Assembly: GCA_943704525.1 (NCBI GenBank)
Contig: CALSCQ010000281.1
Location: forward strand, 2,469 to 16,208
Reading direction: 5' to 3'
Source: Pigoraptor vietnamica
Taxonomy: Eukaryota > Opisthokonta > Filasterea
DNA length: 13,740 nucleotides
Shown one piece after another: positions 7,901 to 13,740 of the stretch (position 1 is the stretch's first letter; each line of letters begins with the position of its first letter). The notes below the pieces were generated by a model. The model was given only the letters and a program-made list of their open reading frames with translations, did not search any database and was not told the DNA's origin. The position numbers and the translations under genes were made by a program.

Positions 7901-10085
7901 GATTCGCGGCACCGAGCGCCGACGCAGAGCGGTCACCCGGGCGCCCGTTGACGAGGCACGTGCCATCCACGTCCACGCGCGTCGCCGACTTCTCGCCCGC
8001 CTTGAGGAGTCCGGAAGACCACAGCGCCGACACGACCTGCTCGGCCTCGCCAGCGTCGCTCATGCGGGGGAAGATGACCTCGTACCCGTCGTAGATGCCG
8101 CCGGCGCTAACGTACTGCGACTCGACAAGCCACGTCCGCTCCTTGGGATCGATCCACGTCACCGAACGAAGCTGCACAACACAACGGACAGTTAGTGCAT
8201 CGCGCTGACACACTGGCACGCACCCACGGGTAACAACCCACCCTGCGCGGCTCATAGCGCTTGGGGAAGCGCGGGTGGGGCACCTCCGCAATCGCATGGC
8301 GCAGTTCACCCCTGGGTGCATCGGTTACGGCGTGAGCGATGACCTGCATAACCTTCTCAAAGTTCGACTCGGGCATGTCGTTGACGTGGAGGACACTCAT
8401 GGACCCAACGCCTGCAAACTCCATCTCGAGGCCAAACATGGGGGCTGCAGTTGGGTCAGTGTCATGTCAGCGGCGATTCGTGCGCAAGATATTGCCAACA
8501 GCCAAAGGCTCTCACCATTCGTCTCCCCCATAGCAGAGCGCTTCGCGCGCGTTTCGACCATGCGATCCCTCGCGGGGGCGGCATTTTCGACTACGGCGGG
8601 GTCCTCGGCCCAGTTGTCGGACGACTCGTGGCGAATCGTCGTCAAAACGGGCGCAAATTCCATGACGTCAAGGCCGAGGTCGCGCAGGAGGCGAATGGCC
8701 ATGTCGCGCACCACCTTTGGGTCTTCGGGGAGGAGGTCGACGGCCGTCTCACCGCCCATCGGTGCCATGGGCAGCGAGCCAACCGACGGCATCACTTTGA
8801 GCGACGCGGCGTCAGCGCACGCCTTCTTCACCATGGCGCGACACAGCTTCACGGCCAGGCGCAGCGCCGTCGGGTGCAGCAGGTCAAACGCACGGAACGA
8901 GACAGTCGCATTCGCGCCGTGCTCCACAAACGTCGACGGGTTGATGGGCACGAGCCCCGTAATGTCGAGGCTGTGGCGCTTCCAGATGGCCGACAGCGCC
9001 GCGCGCATTTCGGGAGAGAGGTTGCTCCGCGGCGCATCCTCCAGCACGCTCGGGCTCAGCTGGAGAATGTCCAGTTCCGCGGCGAGGTAGTGGTCAAAGA
9101 CAGACAGAATGCTCTCGAGGGGAAGAGCCCCCTTGCGCGCGACCGCCTGCGCTGCAAGGGCGCCAATTTGCTCGACGAGCCCGCTGTGCGCTTCGGCGAG
9201 TGGGCGCGCGTGGGGATTGCGAGAGCCGCCGTAGTGCTTCGTCCCAAAAATGCGGCGAATGAGCGCATCGTTCTTCTCGTACATGACAAGCAGGTTCGCG
9301 AGGCCGAGCGCGTCCGCCCCTCCCACGTCGGCATCCAAAAGGCAGGCGCCGTCCACGTGCACGTGCGTCGACGACAGCTCGCCGCGCCCCAGAAAGCCGG
9401 CGGCCCACAGCGCACTCGCGGCGGTCTCTGCTTCAGAGACGTCCGTCATGCTGGGGAACGACACCTCGAAACCGTCGAAAACACCGCCGGCGCGCATTGT
9501 CTCCGACGTGACGTTCCATGTGCGGCCAAAGGGATCCACCCAAGTCGCAGAGCGAATCTACACAAAGGAGAAATGAGCGTCAAGTGAGCTCCATCACATG
9601 AATGACCATCAATTGCCATTACATCTGATGTGCTGCAGAAGCCGCGCAAGCAGAAACGCCCGCAGCTCACCCTACGCGGCTCAAAGTCGTTGGGCATGGT
9701 CGGGTGCGGAATGGGCGTGACCGAGTGGTGGACGGCCGGCATCTTCACACGGAACACGTCGCGCGCAATGCTTCGAACGACGGCCTCAAACTTCTCCGCG
9801 GGAATGTCGTTGACGTGGAGCGCCCGCTTGGGCCCCACGTCCGCAAAGTCCATCTCGATGTGGAAGGACGGATTCGCCCAAGATGCCCTCGCAACTCCTA
9901 ACACGCGCACACATATTCGAGTAAGCCCCATAAGTTGCAATTATCAATGACTCCAACTGATTTCGGGTCTTACCTCGCCGAGCGTATGCCGCGTCCGAAT
10001 CGGCGACAAGCGCTGCGCAAATCACGACGAGGAAGGCCAGAGTTTGTACGCCCCTCGCGCGAGCACAGCTGACGTTCGACGCCAT
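4930..10085 (-). CDS. Secreted triple amidoligase-domain protein with EGF domain (spliced)
   Basis: Seven exons on the minus strand: 10085-9974, 9897-9671, 9557-8516, 8444-8242, 8171-7115, 7022-6820, 6744-4930, giving 1552 residues. Residues 1-33 are a signal peptide (core LAFLVVICAALVA). Three repeats of about 420 residues follow, each with motifs that fit Amidoligase_2, a branch of the glutamine-synthetase-like carboxylate-amine ligases: an ExE/ExD strand (HIEMDF, GLEMEF, GVEMEF), YDGYEVxFP, HVHV (RVDV in repeat 2), an asparagine-led helix with EKNxALIRR, HSLNIxxLxPINP, and E/S-FRAFD. An acidic stretch, one six-Cys EGF domain (1389-1420), a Ser/Thr/Pro stalk and a short basic-aromatic end follow; no transmembrane helix is seen. 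The family makes amide bonds using ATP; the substrate here is unknown. Repeat 3 keeps the most motifs. The exon joins are supported because the three repeats place introns at equivalent codons. Confidence 0.84.
5038..5325 (-). other. Mucin-like Ser/Thr/Pro-rich stalk
   Basis: After the EGF domain about 95 residues are mostly Ser, Thr and Pro (for example TSSVSSSHTVQPQTSTEEP), a composition typical of O-glycosylated extended stalks. The final 30 or so residues are Trp/Leu/Lys-rich (PWRAALHAWRLAFASW) and too polar for a membrane helix, so membrane attachment is not evident. Confidence 0.75.
5329..5424 (-). other. EGF domain in C-terminal part of amidoligase protein
   Basis: Six cysteines spaced C-x4-C-x5-C-x8-C-x1-C-x8-C, with NGGTC and the aromatic PDHYFGDLC end, fit a classical EGF fold. 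The preceding AADE lacks the complete calcium-binding pattern. It is preceded by a very acidic segment (about 5440-5545) and followed by a Ser/Thr/Pro-rich stalk. Disulfides imply an extracellular or luminal location, in line with the signal peptide. Confidence 0.9.
5716..7022 (-). repeat. Amidoligase repeat 3 (exon 6 and 5' part of exon 7)
   Basis: A 75-nt intron (6819-6745) lies at the codon equivalent to those in repeats 1 and 2. All visible family motifs are present: GVEMEF, YDGYEVVFPPM, THVHVNGTCL, EKNEALIRRLFETRHFGG, KYHSLNIANLIPINP and AEFRAFD with Glu retained. It is the best candidate for a working ligase domain. It ends at the basic stretch DSKRSARK, after which the acidic and EGF region begins. 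Confidence 0.78.
7115..8444 (-). repeat. Amidoligase repeat 2 (exons 4-5)
   Basis: Two exons with a 70-nt intron (8241-8172). It has intact GLEMEF and YDGYEVIFP strands, but the HVHV motif is RVDV and the late motif is VSFRAFD, so both the His pair and a usually conserved Glu are missing. EKNEALIRRLFQTRHFGG is almost identical to repeat 3. It ends in SKARRSA before a phase 1 intron. It is likely the least active unit. Confidence 0.75.
8516..9897 (-). repeat. Amidoligase repeat 1 (exons 2-3)
   Basis: Two exons with a 113-nt intron (9670-9558). The first strand reads HIEMDF, with Asp in the second acidic position. FDGFEVSFPSM, THVHVDGACL and EKNDALIRRIF follow. The late motif is VSFRAFD, with Ser where amidoligases normally carry Glu before Phe-Arg. 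It ends in the basic linker TRAKRSA just before a phase 1 intron. It is probably folded but possibly impaired in catalysis. Confidence 0.75.
9980..10085 (-). other. Signal peptide exon of amidoligase gene
   Basis: The first exon encodes MASNVSCARARGVQTLAFLV and then VICAALVADSDAAYARR: a basic n-region, a hydrophobic core and small residues (SDA-A) suited to signal peptidase. The ATG at 10085-10083 is the first in frame. The exon ends with a phase 1 GTAAGA donor at 9973 and joins a TGTTAG acceptor ending at 9898. Eukaryotic secretory targeting is the straightforward reading. Confidence 0.8.
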
Positions 10086-10174
10086 TTCGAGAATGACCAC
10101 GGCGCGGCCGACACGCACTTCAGTTCACCGTCATACCAATCGCAGCGATGTCTCTTTCCCGTGAGAGCAGTAAG

Positions 10175-10181
10175 TGACGTA
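10175..10181 (+). promoter_or_regulatory. CRE-like TGACGTA near amidoligase start
   Basis: TGACGTA, a seven-base match to the ATF/CREB-type site, lies about 90 nt upstream of the amidoligase ATG. The match is short and could be chance. Confidence 0.25.
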
Positions 10182-10473
10182 CTGCAAAAAATGCCAGCGG
10201 GAATGGTAAAAAACTCGCCTTTGGGGATCTCGAGGGGTGCGGTTTAGCGGTTTAGAGGGCCCATCCACGCGGGTCATGCACCCCGCCTCCGCCGCACTCA
10301 AAATAGGAAATATTGTGCCTTTTAAATTTATTATGGAGAATGTATGGCGCGTGCTAATGATGGGCGACCACACCCCTCGTTGTCCGCCTGTATTAGGTAA
10401 TCAGAGGTGTCACACTGCCTGTTCCGGATGTCCCTGGGGATTTCACCTTTTCTGGCACATGCAATTCACCTGT

Positions 10474-10492
10474 CACGTGCGGAGATCACGTG
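10474..10492. promoter_or_regulatory. Paired CACGTG E-boxes upstream of amidoligase gene
   Basis: CACGTG occurs at 10474-10479 and 10487-10492. With flanks these read GTCACGTGCG and ATCACGTGAC, the second differing at one base from the GTCACGTGAC site bound by MITF/TFE-type bHLH-Zip factors in animals. They lie about 390-410 nt upstream of the amidoligase ATG. Two palindromic sites 13 bp apart is more than one expects by chance in a short region, but no binding evidence exists here. Confidence 0.4.
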
Positions 10493-10568
10493 ACTCGGTT
10501 TGCTCTCAGCCGTATGCATCATTAGACTCCTAGCAGCCGGCGGCTTGGGCCGTGAATAGCCCTGAGTC

Positions 10569-10722
10569 ATACGTTGAAACCATCTAGAACAGAACGGGGT
10601 TTCCGACGCAGAAACGGACGGCCGCTGAATCAGTCGGCCGTTCTCGGCCTGAGGAGTGTCGGGACGCGCACACCGTGACGGCCACCACACCGCATAAATG
10701 GCTGGGCATGGTTTCAACGTAT
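10569..10722. repeat. Inverted repeat with 15-bp perfect arms and inner hairpin
   Basis: ATACGTTGAAACCAT at 10569-10583 is exactly complementary to ATGGTTTCAACGTAT at 10708-10722. Inside the 124-nt interval, ACGGCCG at 10618-10624 pairs with CGGCCGT at 10635-10641 around a 10-nt loop. It could be a small terminal-inverted-repeat element, a structured transcript segment (it lies just downstream of the receptor stop) or a cruciform site. No target-site duplication is clear at its edges. Confidence 0.7.
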
Positions 10723-10814
10723 CGGAGCCATAACAAATAGAAAGCACGCTATACATAACTGTATTCAGAATCGGGATAAATCGCTCAAAGGGAGCCCCTG
10801 TCTCTTCGCCTCGT

Positions 10815-13656
10815 CTAAAGATCTGTTGAGGTCGACCGGCGCATGGGTTGCGCATATTGGGGGCCGGTTTGCGTCAGGCTTTCCTCGCTTTCCGCTGCGC
10901 AAAATGAAAGTCAGTTGGGCTCACAATGGTGCGAACACGGTTCAGCAGAGCACCACTCACTCCGCTTGACTTGGTACAGGGAGTGTGCGGGACGGCCCCG
11001 GACGGCGTCTTCAGGCAATTCGTATTCGGAGCCGTCCGCATCCGGGGAGTCGTAAAGCGAGCGTGCACGCGCCGCAGCATCGGCAGGGGGTTCGTATTCC
11101 CGTTGGCTTCGAGTATCACGCACATACGGCGATTGTTGCGGTCGAAGATGCGACGGGGCGGCGTCACTGCGGACAGGCGCCGCATACTGCGACCCCGCGG
11201 CGCCCATTGGCTCGGCGTAGGCGGGCGCACGCACTGCGTCCCCGGGCTGCGCATAGCCGCCCCTTCCCGACGAAACGTCGTACGCGGCGGAATGGCCGAC
11301 GGTCGGTTCTTCGTACACGGAGGCGCCGCGGGTATCCGAGGGTTCGAAGTAGACACTCCGCGTAGGGACCTCGTAGCCGTCAGGGCGCGAGTGCGGGTGA
11401 ACGGCGTCCGCCGGTTGCGCATACGCGGACGCGCGCGCTGCATCGCTTGGCTGTGCGTAACCAGCAGAACGAAGGCCGTCGGCCGGCTGTGCGTACGCAG
11501 AGGGGTGCGAGGAACCGGGCCGGGCGTACGCAGACCCACGGACGGCGTCGGCTGGAGCCTCATACTCATCATGGCGTGCCATCTGTCGCAGAGGATTGGT
11601 GCCGGGCCGTCCATGCGGCTCGTGGTATTCGCTGCGTGCACGGCTGTCCGCTGGGTTGACGTATCCGTGGAGCATGTCGCCCCTCGAGAGCGAGTCGGTG
11701 CTCTCCTGACGAAGGAGCGACGCCGACTCGCCCGCGCCGCGACCCTTGCGGGGCGGCTGACCTTCAACGGGCGGCGGCGGCGCGTCGCCGGCAAACTTCG
11801 GAGCCGCCAGCACGCGGAGGTCGGACGTGGAACCGCGCGACTGTGAGTCAGCAAATGCGCGCAGGTCCTCGCGCGAGTAGCTGCATGCCGCGTTATCGAT
11901 CACATTCATCCGCTCGAGGGGCACTTCGCCAACGTGCAGGCGCCCACCTTTCCCGCCGCTGGCGCGCTGACGGCGGCGGTACACGACCACGCCCGCAATA
12001 ATGGCACCAATGACGACAATGCCGCCGGCCGCGGCACCGGCCAGCATACCCAGCGGCATACCACCGCCTCCTCCCGACTTTTGCGCCGAGGCGCCCGAAT
12101 TCACGCCCACCGTCAATGTCGTGTTAGTAGAAAGCGACGGGCCGAACGCGTTGTAGCTGACGAGCGAGTACGTCAGTGTTGCGCCCACGACGGCCTTGGT
12201 GTCTGTGAACGTCACGGTCGCCTCGCTAGGTCCCTGGAGCACCGCAATCGTCCCGTTGTCACTGCGCGATACTACTATCACGATGATCGGCCCCGAAGAC
12301 AAGTCGACGACGAACACGATTTGAACACCTGCGGCCGTTGAGACCGCGCTGAGCACGACGGGTGCGTCCGGGCGAGCGCCGGGGACGTTGACGGTGACGG
12401 CGGCGGGTGACGACACGAGAGAGGGCATCGACGGGTTGATGGCACGGACCATGTACGTATACGTCCCGCCAAACACGATGTTGCGCTTGTCGGTGTACAC
12501 AGGGTCTGCGGACCCAAGGACCTGCGCACGGATATGCATTAGCTCAGCAGCAGGCGAGCGAGCAAACCCCAACGCGAAAGCGCAACCACGACAACTCACC
12601 AGTTCGTCCGGCGCAGGGGAGCTGCCCAGCCGCGACACGTTGTAGTTCCACATTTTGGCGCGGCGATCGACCGACTCGTCATAGAGGCGGATGGCAAAGC
12701 CGCGCCTCGACTGCGCAACCACGGTTATGACGGGGCGCGCAGGCGTCGCAAGCACCTCGCAGTGCTGGCCGCCCCAGAAGCCCGAGCAGACGCAGCCGTC
12801 GACAGGGTCGCAGGCGACAGCGAAGTTCTGGCACGAGCACAGCTGGCGGCAGTCTGGGCCGTACGTGTTTGTGATGCACGGGTCAGAGCACGTGTCGCCG
12901 GTCAAGCCCGCGGGGCAGAGGCAGTCGCCACTCATGCGATCGCACGTCTTTGGGGAGGCGCACGACTGGCACACTCCCTCGCAGTTGCGCCCGTAGCGGC
13001 CTTCAGGGCACACCTCGTCGCACTTTGCTCCCGTCCACCCTTCACCGCATGCGCACGCGCCCGTCGCAGCGTCGCAGCTGGCGCCGTTGCGGCAATCGCA
13101 CGTCGAAGTGCAGAATGGGCCCCAGGTGCCGTCCACGCACGCCTTGTCGCACGTCGTTCCGGTGAACCCTGCCGGGCACTGGCAGAAGCCTGTCGCCGGG
13201 TTGCACTCGCCACGCGTGCAGTTGCAACTGGACATGCAGTTCACGCCGTACTTTTCGTTGTGGGCGCAGGGAACGTCGCAGCGATCGCCAGTCCAGCCCG
13301 GCTTCGCGGACGAACAGTCGCACGCACCGGTGAACCGGTTGCACTTGCCGCCGTTGGCGCAACCGCACGCAAACTGGCAGTTTATCCCAAAGAGGCCCTC
13401 GGGGCACGCCTCCGAACAGATGCGGCCGCGCAGGCCGACCGGGCAGTCGCATGTGCCGTTGTACGAGTTGCACAGGGTGTAGCTGGGGCACGAGCACGTC
13501 TGCGCGCAGTCGGCGCCAAACGTCCCCGCGGGGCAGGGCGTCGCACACGCGTCGCCGGTCCACCCGTCCTCGCAGAAGCACGAACCGCACGTCCCGTAGA
13601 CGCAGTGCTTGTCCGTTTGCCCGCAGTACGAGCCTTTCGCGCCGGGGTTTCCATTG
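10815..13656 (-). CDS. EGF/FN3 transmembrane receptor with YxxP tail (5' partial, spliced)
   Basis: Exons visible: 13656-12600, 12521-10961 and 10894-10815, at least 898 residues; signal peptide and first exon(s) lie outside the window. The ectodomain has seven EGF-like modules, six of the Draper/MEGF eight-Cys type (CPAGTFGADCAQTCSC and similar), then two FN3-like domains, the first interrupted by a 78-nt stopless intron. A Gly/Ala/Ile/Val transmembrane helix (about 11982-12053; GGIVVIGAIIAGVVV) is followed by basic YRRRQR, consistent with an inside tail. The tail holds an APPPPVEGQPPRK proline-rich site and 17 YxxP motifs. A final phase 1 intron (10960-10895) replaces a premature in-frame end with a last exon that encodes QYAQP and ends STDL. 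The role is probably adhesion, engulfment or signalling. The 5' boundary could instead be 13710, after CATCGCAG, which also keeps frame. Confidence 0.9.
10845..11663 (-). repeat. Array of 17 YxxP tyrosine motifs in receptor tail
   Basis: In order: YVNP, YHEP, YEAP, YARP, YAQP, YAQP, YAQP, YEVP, YFEP, YEEP, YAQP, YAEP, YAAP, YEPP, YDSP, YELP and, across the last splice, YAQP. Many are followed by A/S-D-A, so the unit is roughly YAQPADAVRAS with variable spacing. Phosphorylated YxxP is the established ligand class of Crk-type SH2 domains, as in the substrate domain of p130Cas. Which kinase or adaptor acts here is unknown. Confidence 0.9.
12522..12599 (-). other. Stopless 78-nt intron inside first FN3 domain
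   Basis: Donor GTGAGTTG, branch-like GAGCTAATG and acceptor CCGTGCGCAG bound a 78-nt segment inserted at phase 0. It encodes 26 residues with no stop, so an uninterrupted frame runs through it. Removing it joins SSPAPDEL to VLGSADPVY and gives a more normal FN3 strand pattern. I call it an intron. Confidence 0.75.
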
Positions 13657-13740
13657 CTGCGCACCAAAAGCGATAGATCAATACCCGAGAAGGAGATGCA
13701 TGTCGATCGACTGCGATGTTGGAAGAGAGAGGAGAGGGGG
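13657..13740 (-). other. Probable intron 3' end upstream of receptor exon
   Basis: Read on the minus strand, the segment begins with a strong pyrimidine tract (CTCTCCTCTCTCTCTTCC) followed by CATCGCAG ending at 13711, then CTTTTGGTGCGCAG ending at 13657. Both AGs enter the EGF frame at the same phase, 54 nt apart. No in-frame ATG exists, so the gene must start further upstream. Confidence 0.6.

Larger units (their letters stand above)
10086..10814. other. Intergenic region upstream of amidoligase gene
   Basis: It separates the stop of the receptor gene from the ATG of the amidoligase gene, both on the minus strand. It must contain the receptor 3' UTR and the amidoligase promoter. Local AT-rich sequence occurs at 10313-10343 (TTTTAAATTTATTATGG). 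No coding frame is convincing. Regulatory-like motifs and an inverted repeat are listed separately. Confidence 0.6.

Noticed and set aside
8451-9587. Long plus-strand open frame (378 codons) opposite amidoligase repeat 1
   Set aside because: It mirrors the coding exon in a GC-rich region, is dominated by Arg/His/Val/Ala, has no family motif and crosses the antisense of clear splice sites. The minus-strand frame has repeat-conserved motifs.
10926-11846. Plus- and minus-strand alternative frames over the receptor tail
   Set aside because: They are Arg-rich shadows created by the repeated YxxP codons. Only the frame continuous with the transmembrane helix makes sense.
12762-13676. Plus-strand open frame (304 codons) opposite the EGF repeats
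   Set aside because: Ala/Arg/Val-rich antisense of Cys-rich repeats. The minus strand shows regular EGF cysteine spacing.

Overview
The window is nuclear DNA from a eukaryote, most likely a unicellular relative of animals (a holozoan such as a choanoflagellate, filasterean or ichthyosporean) or a nearby apusomonad-type lineage. The evidence is three GC-rich genes that become continuous only when short GT-AG introns (about 61-215 nt) are removed, plus animal-type signalling families: a Salvador (SAV1/WW45) Hippo-pathway scaffold, an EGF/FN3 single-pass receptor with a tail full of YxxP motifs, and a secreted protein with EGF and mucin-like regions. The species cannot be named from the sequence. 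No prokaryotic operon, CRISPR array, rRNA or tRNA was found.

Layout. 1-600 is a poly-G run followed by TG/CTGTG-rich low-complexity sequence. 601-2400 holds no gene I can support. 2441-2498 is a (CA)n/(CG)n tract. 2570-4653 (+) is the Salvador homologue, in 7 or 8 exons. 4654-4929 is a short convergent 3' intergenic stretch. 4930-10085 (-) is one seven-exon gene predicted to encode about 1552 residues: signal peptide, three tandem Amidoligase_2-like domains, acidic linker, one EGF domain and a Ser/Thr/Pro-rich stalk. 10086-10814 is intergenic, with two CACGTG boxes and a long inverted repeat. 10815-13656 (-) is the 3' part of a receptor gene (EGF-like repeats, two FN3 domains, transmembrane helix, 17 YxxP motifs, C-terminal PDZ-ligand-like STDL). 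Its 5' end lies outside the window.

How the genes fit together. The Salvador protein should act in the cytoplasm as an adaptor for a Hippo/MST-type kinase through its SARAH domain. The receptor looks like a Draper/MEGF10-style surface protein whose tail could recruit SH2 adaptors after tyrosine phosphorylation. The triple amidoligase protein is predicted to enter the secretory pathway, so it may make amide (isopeptide-like) bonds on secreted or surface proteins or peptides; this is the least familiar part of the window. A functional link between the three neighbours is only inference, because eukaryotic neighbours need not cooperate.

Exon boundaries were placed by eye from GT-AG sites, reading-frame continuity, and agreement with known family motifs or between internal repeats. 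No alignment or database search was run.
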